Assembly: GCF_000688455.1 (NCBI RefSeq)
Contig: NZ_JIAL01000001.1
Span: forward strand, 2,139,001 to 2,203,000
Direction: 5' to 3'
Source of the DNA: Pseudacidobacterium ailaaui
GTDB lineage: Bacteria > Acidobacteriota > Terriglobia > Terriglobales > Acidobacteriaceae
Length of the DNA stretch: 64,000 bases
Part shown: piece after piece, positions 39,779-48,607 of the stretch
How positions within the stretch are numbered: the stretch's first letter is position 1
Layout of the letters: every line of letters begins with the position of its first letter
Notes under the pieces: generated by a model
What the model was told of the DNA's origin: nothing
Databases searched by the model: none
The model's input: only the letters and a program-made list of their open reading frames with translations
Position numbers and translations under genes: made by a program

Positions 39779-41215
39779 GTGCAGATGATTGCAAATTACT
39801 GGCGGAGTGCAGTCCTTGGGCTGCTTTTGCTGTCTTTGGGCGCCTCTGTTGCCCATGCGCAGGACCAATCGCTGCCAACTCCGTTCCAGATACCGTCGGC
39901 CCAGCAGGGTGGCAGCGGTTTTCAAGGCAGCGTGATGCAGCAAAAGTCTACGGAGGCGGTACTGCCCCTGTCGTTGGACGATGCCATCCAGCGCGGATTG
40001 AAATACAACCTGGGTGTGGTCCTAAGCAATCAGAACACGCTTTCTGCCAGTGGGTCTCGCCTTCAAGAGTTGCAGGCGCTTTTGCCGGTTGCGAACGCTT
40101 CCTTGAAAGAGTCCGTGCAACAGGTCAATCTGGCGGCCGAAGGATTGCGGATCCCGGGGTTTCCAACCATTATTGGTCCCTTTGGATACACCGATGCAAG
40201 GCTTTCGCTGAACTGGTCTTTGATCAACGTGGCTTCATTGCAGAATTATCTGGCTGCCAAGCACAATTTTCAGAGTGCGAAACTGTCTGCCCAGGATGCC
40301 CGGGACATGGTGGTGCTGACGGTAGGGAATGCGTACCTTTTGGTCATCGCCGATAAGGCCAGAGTGGAAAGCACCCAGGCACAGGTCAATACAGCCAAGG
40401 TTTCTCTCGACCAGGCCGTACAAAACCATCAGGCCGGAACAGCCCCGCTGTTAGATGAGCTGCGTGCACGAGTGGATTATCAGACCCAGCAGCAGGCGCT
40501 GATCACAGCACAGAATCAATACGAAAAGGACAAGATTGCCCTGGCGCGCGTCATCGGCCTTCCGCTGGAACAAAAATTTGAGCTGACGGACACCGCGCCC
40601 TATGCAGCTCTGGATGATGTCGATCCAGAGTCGGCGGTGAAGCAGGCCCTGGAAAATCGCAGCGACCTCAAGGCAATGCAGGAGCAGCTGGAGGCCGCGA
40701 AAAAAGCGCGTGCAGCAGCGACGGCCGAGCGCCTTCCCACCGTCAGTTTTGCAGGTGATTACGGTGACATTGGTCCTACGCTGGGCCACTCTCATGGTAC
40801 GGGAGACGCTACCGGGACTCTTTCCGTTCCCGTTCTCGAAGAAGGTAAGCTACGGGGAGATGCCAGGCAGGCCCAGTCGCAGCTGGACTCGAAGCGGGCC
40901 CAGCTCAGCGACCTGCAGGGGCAAATCAGCGCCGATGTGCGGGACAGCATCCTGGACATCAGAACGGCCCAGAAACAGGTGGAAGTTGCACGCAGTAATG
41001 TGCAACTGGCCAGTGAAGCATTGAGCGAGGCACAGCAGCGGTATGCAGCCGGTGTGTCCGACAATCTCGCCGTCTCCCAGGCGCAGCAGTCCGTTGCTCA
41101 GGCAAATGATCAGTTAGTAAGCAGCCTTTACCAGCACAATCTCGCCAAGCTTTCACTGGCGCGCGCCCTGGGTCTGGCTGAAAAGAACTATAAGAGTTAC
41201 GTCGGAGGAAAGTAA
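39779..41215 (+). CDS. TolC-family outer membrane efflux protein, partner of EmrA-like protein
   Basis: A 478-residue outer-membrane factor. The GTG at 39779 is preferred because AAGGTG lies 9 bases upstream; GTG 39767 or ATG 39785 are alternatives. A signal peptide ends near VAHAQDQ. The duplicated TolC repeat is clear: LSLDDAIQRGLKYNLGV opens repeat one, and AGTAPLLDELRARVDYQTQQQ and AGVSDNLAVSQAQQSVAQANDQ mark the paired coils. It is closely related to the protein at 12715-14178. The EmrA-like gene starts 1 base after the stop codon. Confidence 0.92.
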   Translation: MQMIANYWRSAVLGLLLLSLGASVAHAQDQSLPTPFQIPSAQQGGSGFQGSVMQQKSTEAVLPLSLDDAIQRGLKYNLGVVLSNQNTLSASGSRLQELQALLPVANASLKESVQQVNLAAEGLRIPGFPTIIGPFGYTDARLSLNWSLINVASLQNYLAAKHNFQSAKLSAQDARDMVVLTVGNAYLLVIADKARVESTQAQVNTAKVSLDQAVQNHQAGTAPLLDELRARVDYQTQQQALITAQNQYEKDKIALARVIGLPLEQKFELTDTAPYAALDDVDPESAVKQALENRSDLKAMQEQLEAAKKARAAATAERLPTVSFAGDYGDIGPTLGHSHGTGDATGTLSVPVLEEGKLRGDARQAQSQLDSKRAQLSDLQGQISADVRDSILDIRTAQKQVEVARSNVQLASEALSEAQQRYAAGVSDNLAVSQAQQSVAQANDQLVSSLYQHNLAKLSLARALGLAEKNYKSYVGGK

Positions 41216-41216
41216 C

Positions 41217-42452
41217 GTGGCGGAGCAGACCACAGTACAACCCGTGGAAACAAACCAGATAGACCAGCCAGAAGATGAGCAAAAACAGAAACCCCGGCGA
41301 CGGTTCATCATTATCGGCATTGCTGCGATTGCTGTAGTCGTGGCACTGCTCTGGTGGTGGCATTCCACTTATTACGAGGACACAGATGACGCACAGGTTT
41401 CCGGTCACCTCATCCAGATCAGCTCTCGCATTGCCGGGCACGTCATCAAGGTCAACGTAGAGGAAAACCAGTACGTCGAAGCGGGGTCCGTCATTGCAGA
41501 GCTCGATCCGAAGGATTTTGAGACCGCGGTGCAGCAGGACGAGGCCAATCTGGCGGCGGCGGAAGCCACCTATGAGGCTGCGAAGGTGAATGTGCCTGTC
41601 ATTCATGTGAGCACTGGCAGCAATCTGTCTTCGGCCAGCGCGGATGTCTCCAGCGCCCAGGCACAGGTCATCCAAGCGCAGCGTCAGCTCCAGGCCTCTC
41701 AGGCGGCGGTTGCTCAGGCTGATGCCAATTACAGGAAGGCACAGGCCGATCTGGACCGCTACACTCCTCTGGTGCAACGCGATGTGATTTCAAAGCAACA
41801 GTACGATGCGGCAGTCGCCACTGCCAATGCGGACAAGGCCGCCCTGGAGCAGGCCCAGGCCAATCTGGAAGCAGCACAGGCTGCGGTCCGGGTAGCCCGG
41901 GACAAAGTCGCAGCCGCGCAGGCATCGTACAGGAATGCCCAGACTGGACCGCAGCAGGTGGCCATCCAGAAGGCAAAGGCCGACCAGGCAGCGGCCCAGG
42001 TGGACCAGGCCCGAGCGGCCCTGGAGCAGGCGAAGTTGAACCTGAGCTATACCAAAATCGTTGCTCCTGTGGCAGGCATCATCACCAAAAAGAGTGTGGA
42101 AGTAGGACAGAACGTAAGCGTTGGCCAGAACATGGCAACACTGGTCTCCTTGGATGATGTGTGGATTACAGCCAACTTTAAGGAGACCCAGCTTGCCCAC
42201 ATGCGCCCGGGGCAGCCGGTCACCATCAGTGTCGATGCTTACGGCGGCCGCAAATACGATGGCAAAGTTACACAGATTGGGGGAGCGACCGGCTCTGTGC
42301 TCAGCCTTTTCCCTCCGGAAAATGCCACTGGAAACTATGTGAAGGTGGTGCAGCGTATTCCCGTACGCATTGACCTGACGGACCACAAGCAGAATTCTGA
42401 TCATCTGCTCCGTCCTGGGATGTCTGTTATCCCTAAGGTGAAAGTGAAATAA
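41217..42452 (+). CDS. EmrA/HlyD-family membrane fusion protein
   Basis: A 411-residue periplasmic adaptor starting at GTG with GGAGGAAAG upstream. It has one N-terminal membrane helix (about residues 31-49), a lipoyl-like half-motif (DDAQVSGHLIQISSRIAGHV), a very long Gln/Ala-rich coiled-coil hairpin (about 105-275), the second lipoyl half (LSYTKIVAPVAGIITKKSVEVGQNV) and a beta-barrel domain. This is the EmrA architecture, which joins an inner-membrane MFS pump to TolC. The TolC partner is directly upstream, but no EmrB-like pump or ABC protein follows. Confidence 0.92.
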   Translation: MAEQTTVQPVETNQIDQPEDEQKQKPRRRFIIIGIAAIAVVVALLWWWHSTYYEDTDDAQVSGHLIQISSRIAGHVIKVNVEENQYVEAGSVIAELDPKDFETAVQQDEANLAAAEATYEAAKVNVPVIHVSTGSNLSSASADVSSAQAQVIQAQRQLQASQAAVAQADANYRKAQADLDRYTPLVQRDVISKQQYDAAVATANADKAALEQAQANLEAAQAAVRVARDKVAAAQASYRNAQTGPQQVAIQKAKADQAAAQVDQARAALEQAKLNLSYTKIVAPVAGIITKKSVEVGQNVSVGQNMATLVSLDDVWITANFKETQLAHMRPGQPVTISVDAYGGRKYDGKVTQIGGATGSVLSLFPPENATGNYVKVVQRIPVRIDLTDHKQNSDHLLRPGMSVIPKVKVK

Positions 42453-42459
42453 AACGCGC

Positions 42460-42491
42460 TTTGTCCCAGGGGGGAGCACTCCTGGGACAAA
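42460..42491. terminator. Hairpin after the emrA-like gene
   Basis: A perfect 11-bp inverted repeat TTTGTCCCAGG / CCTGGGACAAA with a 10-base loop lies 8 bases after the stop. No T-run follows directly on the plus strand, so it may act as an RNA-stabilising or Rho-assisted end. Confidence 0.5.
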
Positions 42492-42584
42492 CTGCTCTGT
42501 AAATATCCCTCTCATTTTTCCTGTTTGTACCCTCGCAAAAGCCTCTCTCTGCGCATCTAAATAACAAATTGGAGGGATTTGAGC

Positions 42585-43196
42585 ATGAGTAGCAAGACTG
42601 CCCTGAAGGAAGTGCCTTCTACTGACAAAAAGACGGATCGCATCACACCCCACTGGCGCCAGTCCGCCAAGGAAGTGCAAAAGTTTGGTACGGTCATCCG
42701 TGATTTGCCGATTGGCATCAGTGAGGATGCGCGGCGAGAGATCACGGGCCGCCTCAATGTGCTTCTTGCAGACACTGCCAGTTTGCGCGACCTTTATAAA
42801 AAGGCGCACTGGCATGTAAGCGGGCCTACTTTCTATCAGCTTCATTTACTTTTTGATAAGCACTTTGAGCAGCAGGTAGAGCTGGTAGACCTTTTGGCCG
42901 AACGGATTCAGATTCTGGGCGGTGTCAGTATTGCAATGGCGCATGATATTGCCGAAACCACCCGGCTGGAGCGTCCTCCGAAGGGAAGAGAAGAGGTTCC
43001 GGTATTGATTTCACGGTTGTTGGAGGCCCATAAGATCATTCTGGAAGATGCCAGAAAACTGGCGGAAAAGGCCTCAGATCTTGGAGATGAAGGTACCAAT
43101 GATTTGCTCATCAGCGACGTTGTGCGTACCAATGAGCTCCAGGTGTGGTTCTTAAGTGAGCACCTTGTGGAAATGCCTCTGGTGTTTGCAGACTGA
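42585..43196 (+). CDS. dps: Dps-family ferritin-like DNA-protection protein
   Basis: A 203-residue protein with GGAGG 9 bases before the ATG; TTG 42579 is too close to it. A hydrophilic N-terminal extension of about 45 residues, rich in Lys/Thr, precedes the ferritin helix bundle. It contains the Dps ferroxidase pattern KKAHWHVSGPTFYQLHLLFDKHFEQ near residues 70-95 and VDLLAERIQILGG. Dps oxidises iron with peroxide and binds DNA through basic tails such as this one. The gene stands alone with its own downstream terminator. Confidence 0.92.
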   Translation: MSSKTALKEVPSTDKKTDRITPHWRQSAKEVQKFGTVIRDLPIGISEDARREITGRLNVLLADTASLRDLYKKAHWHVSGPTFYQLHLLFDKHFEQQVELVDLLAERIQILGGVSIAMAHDIAETTRLERPPKGREEVPVLISRLLEAHKIILEDARKLAEKASDLGDEGTNDLLISDVVRTNELQVWFLSEHLVEMPLVFAD

Positions 43197-43278
43197 ATGT
43201 TGTCTGAGCGATTTCTTGGAGCTAGAGAGGTTCGTTAGCGGTAAATCATTGGGGTGCTATGCATCCATCCTCTATCAA

Positions 43279-43310
43279 CAGATGCCGGTCTTCAGGCCGG
43301 CATCTGTTTT
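43279..43310 (+). terminator. Rho-independent terminator after dps
   Basis: A perfect 10-bp stem CAGATGCCGG / CCGGCATCTG with an 8-base loop is followed by TTTT, 82 bases past the dps stop. Confidence 0.8.
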
Positions 43311-43352
43311 CTGACACACAAAATTTCCTGCGAATCCAAAGATACAGAATTG

Positions 43353-44312
43353 TCATGGAGAGTTCTCGCAGGTCTTGGATTCTCCTGCAACCAGATGGAC
43401 CCAACGCTCAATTTCTGTGCTTTTTGGTTGGGGTTCCCTGACGGGAAGGGGTCCTCCGCTCGCCAGTGCGTGGGTCCTTTGGGCCATGAAATCAAGCATC
43501 TCTTGAAGGCCCTCTGATGCCTTGACGTAGGCTGCCATTTCTTCGTCGGTCCTTTCTGTGATTTGTTTGCGAGCATATTCCTGTAGGCTTGACGACGAAG
43601 CTTCCGCCGGGACCGCTGGAACAAGGCCAAATGGTTTCAAGGCGGGAAGCGCCAGGCTATCAAAACGGATCTGTTTGCGCCGCAAGAGCTCCAAGGCCAG
43701 GCTTTGTGCCAGCTCCATATAGGTTCGATTGATGGAATCATAAGCTGGCTTTTCCCGGGAAAACATTTCAGCCAGCGCTGCGAGGGTGGAATCCATGGCC
43801 TGGGCCATTTTTCTGGTATTTCGCTGCTGGATCCACTGGACCAGAAGATTGCCGGAATGCTGCAAAGCTTCAGGGGCAAAGCCGGTTCCCGGCAGTTGCT
43901 GAATTCCCGCCAGAGCGCTCCCTAGATTTGTAGCGGACTGGGCCACAGTTTCCTTTGTTTTGGGGCCCGCAAATTCAGCCAGGGTTTGGGAAAATTCGCT
44001 CAGAGATTCTGCCATCTCAGACCGCTTTTTTAATTCTTCCTGTATGGATTCAAGTTGCGTAAGGTCTTGCTGGGAAAGAGGCACGGCGAAAAATGCACTT
44101 TGCAGTCGTTCGAGTTCTGCTTGCTGTGCAACGGTTACAGTCAGGGCCATATAAAAATCCCGAAGCTCCTGCGCAGTCTGTGACATGTGCACAGCGACTT
44201 TGCGCGTGTTTTCCACAGACTGGCAGGAAAGCAGCAAGGGCAGCAGGAAAAGGGCGAATTTTCGGCGTCCTGACGCAGATTTTGGCAGAAATTGCGGCCA
44301 GATTTTTGTCAT
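43353..44312 (-). CDS. Predicted lipoprotein of unknown function
   Basis: A 319-residue protein from the ATG at 44312. It has a basic N-region, a hydrophobic stretch and a lipobox (LPLLLSC, Cys near residue 30), so it is probably lipid-anchored. The mature part is mostly helical and Gln/Glu/Leu-rich, with several predicted coiled coils (LTQLESIQEELKKRSEMAES). The C-terminal TERTDEEMAAYVKASEGLQEM segment is also helical. No catalytic motif or family is recognised. Confidence 0.72.
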   Translation of the reverse strand: MTKIWPQFLPKSASGRRKFALFLLPLLLSCQSVENTRKVAVHMSQTAQELRDFYMALTVTVAQQAELERLQSAFFAVPLSQQDLTQLESIQEELKKRSEMAESLSEFSQTLAEFAGPKTKETVAQSATNLGSALAGIQQLPGTGFAPEALQHSGNLLVQWIQQRNTRKMAQAMDSTLAALAEMFSREKPAYDSINRTYMELAQSLALELLRRKQIRFDSLALPALKPFGLVPAVPAEASSSSLQEYARKQITERTDEEMAAYVKASEGLQEMLDFMAQRTHALASGGPLPVREPQPKSTEIERWVHLVAGESKTCENSP

Positions 44313-44443
44313 GAGGCATGATAGAGCAAACCGCTTCCAGTGGAATTGCGGCACATGTCTGGAGTGTGTTAATCTTTGATTCTGTACGACTCTTTCAGCA
44401 GACGCAGAAGTGTCTCACGAAATTGGAGTATGTGGCTGATCGG

Positions 44444-44519
44444 GCTGGCGTAGCTCAGCTGGTAGAGCATCTGATTTGTAATCAGAGGGTCGGGGGTTCA
44501 AATCCCTTCGCCAGCTCCA
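44444..44519 (+). tRNA. tRNA-Thr (anticodon TGT)
   Basis: A 76-base cloverleaf: acceptor GCTGGCG/CGCCAGC, D-arm GCTCAGCTGGTAGAGC, anticodon stem TCTGA/TCAGA around loop TTTGTAA (anticodon TGT), T-loop TTCAAAT, discriminator T and encoded CCA. First of four tRNAs ahead of tuf. Confidence 0.97.
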
Positions 44520-44653
44520 GGATCCCAGCCTCGTAAGGCGCGATTCCGCAGTCATTCCACCTGACAGCGTCCTGTTTCAGGCCGGAGCATGTTTCAGGCT
44601 TCGCTGAAGAGGGCTGGCGTCTGGATAAGGGCTGAGGGGATCGAAGGATGGAT

Positions 44654-44741
44654 GCACAGGTGGCCGAGTGGTTAATGGCAGCAGACTGTAAATCTGCCGC
44701 TCCTTGGAGCTACGGAGGTTCGAATCCTCCCCTGTGCACCA
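44654..44741 (+). tRNA. tRNA-Tyr (anticodon GTA)
   Basis: An 88-base class II tRNA with a long variable arm. Acceptor GCACAGG/CCTGTGC, anticodon stem GCAGA/TCTGC around CTGTAAA (anticodon GTA), variable arm GCTCCTTGGAGC, T-loop TTCGAAT, encoded CCA. Confidence 0.97.
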
Positions 44742-44772
44742 CGAAAGCTTAAGAGGGAAGCGGGTGTTGACC

Positions 44773-45012
44773 ATGCGTGTGCAGGGGGCTCGGCGCAAAG
44801 CAGTAGCGCTCCTTGCTTTGGCGGTGCTCGCGGCCCTGGCATGGATGACGATGGGTCCCGGCAGGGTTCGGATGTTGGTTTTTGTCCTGCTGGGAGGCTT
44901 TGCTCTTCGCATTCTGTTGACCGCGCGTTCGGGATACGATGAAGAAGGGCAGTGTGAGTCGATGGATCATGGCGGAGTACGCGCTGGGTTGCGCGGCAAG
45001 GCCGGAGGGTGA
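44773..45012 (+). CDS. Small membrane protein between tRNA genes
   Basis: A 79-codon frame between tRNA-Tyr and tRNA-Thr. It has a basic N-terminus (MRVQGARRK), two hydrophobic segments (AVALLALAVLAALAW and MLVFVLLGGFALRILL) and a soluble tail, suggesting a two-span membrane protein. GAGGGAAG lies about 14 bases upstream, and GTG 44764 or TTG 44767 are alternative starts. No family is recognised. Confidence 0.5.
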   Translation: MRVQGARRKAVALLALAVLAALAWMTMGPGRVRMLVFVLLGGFALRILLTARSGYDEEGQCESMDHGGVRAGLRGKAGG

Positions 45013-45030
45013 TAGCCCTCCAATCAAAGG

Positions 45031-45106
<76 letters not shown>

Positions 45107-45238
45107 TAAGTTTAGTTGTTCGCTTCTGGCCCTTGGCCTTTTGCCTGTATGCGGTCGCCTATGTTGGCGGCCCTTGCTGTGTGTTTTGCCGTGAACGGGC
45201 CGGAAGTGAACGGCAGGCAGCCAGAAGCTGCAGTAGGC

Positions 45239-45313
45239 GCGGGAGTAACTCAGTGGTAGAGTCACAGCCTTCCAAGCTGTTGGTCGCGGGTTCGATTCCC
45301 GTCTCCCGCTCCA
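45239..45313 (+). tRNA. tRNA-Gly (anticodon TCC)
   Basis: A 75-base cloverleaf: acceptor GCGGGAG/CTCCCGC, anticodon stem ACAGC/GCTGT around CTTCCAA (anticodon TCC), T-loop TTCGATT, discriminator T, encoded CCA. Confidence 0.97.
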
Positions 45314-45342
45314 GAAGTTGATAGACGGAGTACGCGACGGGC

Positions 45343-45651
45343 ATGTTCGAACAGGCGGTCATTCCAGTTCAGGATGAGAAGAATTTTGCTGAGGTGGAGC
45401 GGGCGCTGGAAGAGGCCTTTGCTCCGGAAAATGTTGCGAAGTTTCTTCGTCAGTTGGAAAAGGCAAAACTGCGGGCGCGGCAGTTCGAAGCAATCCTGGC
45501 GCATGGGTTGCTGGGAGAGCAGACGCCGGCCCGGTATGGAGCGCTGGGGGATTCGGATCGAGGATTGATCCGAGAAAAGTATCTCGTAATGGTAGAGAAG
45601 GTGGCCCCGGAGCTGCGCGCAAAATTTCTGAAGGTGTACGCGTATTATTGA
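45343..45651 (+). CDS. Small helical protein of unknown function
   Basis: A 102-residue, mostly helical, charged protein with no signal peptide or membrane segment. It begins 30 bases after tRNA-Gly. Segments such as KFLRQLEKAKLRARQFEAIL and LIREKYLVMVEKVAPELR suggest a helical bundle. No named family is recognised. It lies inside the tRNA-tuf island, which favours co-transcription with the tRNAs. Confidence 0.7.
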   Translation: MFEQAVIPVQDEKNFAEVERALEEAFAPENVAKFLRQLEKAKLRARQFEAILAHGLLGEQTPARYGALGDSDRGLIREKYLVMVEKVAPELRAKFLKVYAYY

Positions 45652-45691
45652 GGATTTTGTTACTGCTCCGGAACCTGCATCCTGCGGCTAT

Positions 45692-45985
45692 ATGGTGATG
45701 TGGGAGTTTCAGGTGCGTCCGGGATGCGAAGATGCTTTTTTGCAGGCCTATGCGCCGGACGGAATCTGGGCCAGGTTCTTCCGCAGGTCCCCGGAGTTTC
45801 TGGGGTTGGATTTAATGCGAAGCTCCCGGCATCCAGCGCGGTTTTTTACTCTGGATGCCTGGACTTCGGAGGCGGCATTTCGCAGCTTTTGCGAGGAAAA
45901 CGGCGAAAGCTACGAAAGGTTGGACGTGAAATTGGCAGGATTGACGGAATGGGAGCGCCGCATTGGCGCATTCCCCTCCGAGTAA
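45692..45985 (+). CDS. Dimeric alpha/beta-barrel (ABM-like) protein
   Basis: A 97-residue protein with the ferredoxin-like pattern of antibiotic-biosynthesis-monooxygenase and related heme- or small-molecule-binding barrels: MVMWEFQVRPGCEDAFLQAY, LGLDLMRSSRHPARFFTLDAW and SEAAFRSFCEENGESYERL. Relatives include small putative oxygenases and stress proteins. The activity cannot be told from sequence. It ends 18 bases before tuf. Confidence 0.68.
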   Translation: MVMWEFQVRPGCEDAFLQAYAPDGIWARFFRRSPEFLGLDLMRSSRHPARFFTLDAWTSEAAFRSFCEENGESYERLDVKLAGLTEWERRIGAFPSE

Positions 45986-46003
45986 ATTGAGGAGACTCGC
46001 AAG

Positions 46004-47191
46004 ATGGCGAAGGAGAAATTTGACCGGTCGAAGCCGCACGTAAATGTAGGGACGATCGGGCACATTGATCATGGGAAGACGACGTTGACGGCGGCGATCA
46101 CGAAGGTGTTGTCGAAGCACAACCCGAACATCAAGTTCCGCTCGTTTGACACGATTGACAATGCTCCTGAGGAGCGGGAGCGAGGGATCACGATTGCGAC
46201 GGCGCACGTGGAATATGAGACGCCGAACCGGCACTATGCGCACGTGGACTGCCCTGGTCACGCGGACTACATCAAGAATATGATCACGGGTGCGGCGCAG
46301 ATGGACGGTGCGATTCTGGTGGTGGCGGCGACCGACGGTCCGATGCCGCAGACCAAGGAGCACGTGCTGTTGGCGCGGCAGGTGGGTGTTCCGTACATTG
46401 TGGTGTTTCTGAACAAGTGCGATGCGGTAGAAGACCCGGAGCTGATTGATCTGGTGGAGATGGAAGTCCGGGAGCTGCTGAACAAGTACAACTTTCCTGG
46501 GGACGATGTACCGGTGATCCGTGGCTCGGCATTGGGTGCATTGAATGGGGAAGAGAAGTGGGAGAAGTCGATCGATGAGCTGATGGAGGCGGTGGACAAG
46601 AATGTGCCGCTGCCGCAGCGAGCGGTGGACCAGCCGTTTCTGATGCCGATAGAAGACATTTTTTCGATTTCTGGGCGTGGGACGGTAGTGACTGGAAGGA
46701 TCGAGCGCGGGAAGGTGAAGGTAGGCGAGGAAGTGGAGATTGTGGGCTTCCGGGAGACGCGCAAGACGGTGGTGACGGGCGTAGAGATGTTCAAGAAGCA
46801 GCTGGATGAGGGGCTGGCTGGGGACAACGCTGGGTTGCTGCTGCGTGGCACGGCGAAGGACGAGGTGGAGCGAGGGATGGTGCTGGCCAAGCCGGGATCG
46901 ATCACACCGCACACGAAGTTCAAGGCCGAGGTGTATGTGCTGTCGAAGGAAGAGGGAGGGCGGCACACGCCGTTCTTCAACGGGTATCGGCCGCAGTTTT
47001 ACTTCCGGACGACGGACGTGACGGGGGTGGCGCATCTGCCAGCAGGGACCGAGATGGTGATGCCTGGGGACAATATCGCGCTGGAGATTGAGCTGATTAC
47101 GCCGGTGGCGATGGAGAAGGGCCTGCGGTTTGCGATCCGTGAAGGTGGACGCACGGTCGGTGCCGGCACCATCACCGAGATCCTCCAGTAA
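46004..47191 (+). CDS. tuf: Elongation factor Tu
   Basis: A 395-residue EF-Tu, the GTPase that delivers aminoacyl-tRNA. G1 GHIDHGKTT is at residues 19-27, RGITI near 60, DCPGHADY near 82, NKCD near 137 and SAL near 174, followed by the two beta-barrel domains ending [22 protein letters not shown] precedes the start. Codons ending in G (ACG, GCG, GTG, CCG) are strikingly frequent compared with neighbours such as rplK. Confidence 0.99.
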   Translation: MAKEKFDRSKPHVNVGTIGHIDHGKTTLTAAITKVLSKHNPNIKFRSFDTIDNAPEERERGITIATAHVEYETPNRHYAHVDCPGHADYIKNMITGAAQMDGAILVVAATDGPMPQTKEHVLLARQVGVPYIVVFLNKCDAVEDPELIDLVEMEVRELLNKYNFPGDDVPVIRGSALGALNGEEKWEKSIDELMEAVDKNVPLPQRAVDQPFLMPIEDIFSISGRGTVVTGRIERGKVKVGEEVEIVGFRETRKTVVTGVEMFKKQLDEGLAGDNAGLLLRGTAKDEVERGMVLAKPGSITPHTKFKAEVYVLSKEEGGRHTPFFNGYRPQFYFRTTDVTGVAHLPAGTEMVMPGDNIALEIELITPVAMEKGLRFAIREGGRTVGAGTITEILQ

Positions 47192-47358
47192 ATTTGCAAG
47201 CGAGCGGGCCGGCCGGTCAAGCGTTGCTGGCCCGCAAAAGCTGCGAAGGTGGAAAGGGCCGGGGACTTCAGTCCCCGGAACCGATGATCAGGAAAAGAGG
47301 GCCTTTGGCCCGAAGATTCTCGGAAGCACGTCTTTCGGTAATCAGTTAGGATAAAAAG
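47192..47358. other. tuf-rpmG gap with three hairpins
   Basis: This gap holds no gene but three potential stem-loops: CGGGCC...GGCCCG (about 47205-47234), CCGGGGAC-ttca-GTCCCCGG at 47259-47278 (perfect 8 bp), and GGGCC-ttt-GGCCC near 47309-47321. None has a proper T-tract. They may slow or process the transcript between tuf and rpmG. The CCGGGGACTTCAGTCCCCGG unit resembles dispersed palindromic repeats, which needs a genome count. Confidence 0.5.
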
Positions 47359-47508
47359 ATGCGTGAGATTGTGACATTGCAATGCAGCGAGTGCAAGGAG
47401 CGCAATTACTCGACGACGAAGAACAAGAAGACAACTACAGGGCGTCTTGAGTTCTCGAAGTTCTGTAAGCGTTGCCGCAAGCACACGCCGCATAAAGAAA
47501 CGAAGTAA
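47359..47508 (+). CDS. rpmG: 50S ribosomal protein L33
   Basis: A 49-residue L33: [20 protein letters not shown] then [27 protein letters not shown]. The C-x2-C (CSEC) and C-x2-C (CKRC) pairs mark the zinc-binding form. It sits between tuf and tRNA-Trp/secE, its usual place in many bacteria. Confidence 0.97.
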   Translation: MREIVTLQCSECKERNYSTTKNKKTTTGRLEFSKFCKRCRKHTPHKETK

Positions 47509-47569
47509 GGATAAGCGTCCAGGTGTGGGCGTCCAGAGGCGCAACCACGCATGGGCAAATCTAGCAGAC

Positions 47570-47645
47570 AGGGGCGTAAGCTCAACGGTTAAACTGCCGG
47601 TCTCCAAAACCGGACTTGGGGGTTCGAATCCCTCCGCCCCTGCCA
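47570..47645 (+). tRNA. tRNA-Trp (anticodon CCA)
   Basis: A 76-base cloverleaf: acceptor AGGGGCG/CGCCCCT, anticodon stem CCGGT/ACCGG around CTCCAAA (anticodon CCA), T-loop TTCGAAT, discriminator G, encoded CCA. Directly upstream of secE, as in many bacteria. Confidence 0.97.
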
Positions 47646-47691
47646 AATTGTGAACCAGAAAGATGCGGCATGGCCGCAGAGGTTGGGCGAC

Positions 47692-47982
47692 ATGCCCGTA
47701 GCGGAAAAGAAAAAGTCCATGGCAAAGGCAGCTGCATTGGCCACAAACGAGAGCGGCGAACCAAATCGCGTTGGGAATTATCTCACCCGGGCGACTGATT
47801 TTCTGAAAGACGTGCGCAATGAAATGCGCAAAGTGGTCACTCCTTCACGCTCTGAAGTACAATCCACGACAACCGTAGTGATTGTGACCGTGTTTGTCTT
47901 TGCCGCATACTTTTACGTGATTGATTCCATTTTTGGCAATGCCCTCAAGTGGCTGTTGCACTGGCTGGGTGGTACGCAATAA
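47692..47982 (+). CDS. secE: Preprotein translocase subunit SecE
   Basis: A 96-residue SecE from ATG 47692, with GAGG 9 bases upstream; GTG 47650 and ATG 47719 are also in frame. After a variable Lys/Ala-rich N-terminus comes the conserved amphipathic helix TDFLKDVRNEMRKVVTPSRSEV and one membrane helix (VVIVTVFVFAAYFYVIDSIF). It is the single-span bacterial type that clamps SecY. It lies between tRNA-Trp and nusG, the universal order. Confidence 0.94.
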   Translation: MPVAEKKKSMAKAAALATNESGEPNRVGNYLTRATDFLKDVRNEMRKVVTPSRSEVQSTTTVVIVTVFVFAAYFYVIDSIFGNALKWLLHWLGGTQ

Positions 47983-48001
47983 GCGGGTTGAAAGAAGGAA
48001 C

Positions 48002-48604
48002 ATGGCGGAAGAGATCCAAAACGAAGCTACCGGGGCGGGCACTCCCGGACAACTCGAGCCACCAGCCAACGAGCGTTTCAAGTGGTACATCATCCATGCG
48101 TACTCTGGTTTTGAGCGCAAGGTGAAAGAGTCCATCGAAAGCCGTGTCCAGGCTTTTGGCCTTCAGAACAAAATTGGCCGCGTGATGATCCCGACTGAGC
48201 CGGTCACCGAAATCATTAACGGGAAAAAGCGCACGGTCGAAAGGGTGTTTCTGCCAGGATATGTTCTGGTCGAGATGGACCTCGACAATGACCTGTGGCA
48301 TGTCATTAAGAACACACCCCGTGTCACTGGCTTTCTCGGAACGGGCGATAGCCCCGTAGCGCTGAGTGAGGAAGAGGTCAGTTCCATTCTTTTCCGCACA
48401 GAAGTCGCCAAAGAAAAGCCGCGGCTTAAGGTCAAGTTTGAGAAAAATGAATCGGTCCGGATTACCGAGGGTCCATTTGCCAATTTCAATGGCGTTGTGG
48501 ATGAGGTCAATGAAGACCGCGAAACCCTCAAGGTAATGGTCACCATCTTCGGCCGATCCACTCCGGTTGAACTTGAGTTCAACAAGGTGGAGAAAGTGGT
48601 TTAA
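48002..48604 (+). CDS. nusG: Transcription termination/antitermination protein NusG
   Basis: A 200-residue NusG from ATG 48002 with AAGGA 2 bases upstream. The NGN domain opens [18 protein letters not shown] near residue 24 and continues to [17 protein letters not shown]. The C-terminal KOW domain has [21 protein letters not shown] near 157. It binds RNA polymerase and couples it to Rho or ribosomes. Gene order secE-nusG-rplK is conserved. Confidence 0.97.
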   Translation: MAEEIQNEATGAGTPGQLEPPANERFKWYIIHAYSGFERKVKESIESRVQAFGLQNKIGRVMIPTEPVTEIINGKKRTVERVFLPGYVLVEMDLDNDLWHVIKNTPRVTGFLGTGDSPVALSEEEVSSILFRTEVAKEKPRLKVKFEKNESVRITEGPFANFNGVVDEVNEDRETLKVMVTIFGRSTPVELEFNKVEKVV

Positions 48605-48607
48605 GGC

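Noticed and set aside
45812-47035. A 407-codon open frame on the minus strand across tuf
   Set aside because: It is the mirror of the G-ending codon bias of tuf; its translation is Arg/His/Leu-rich with no family features, and EF-Tu on the plus strand is certain.
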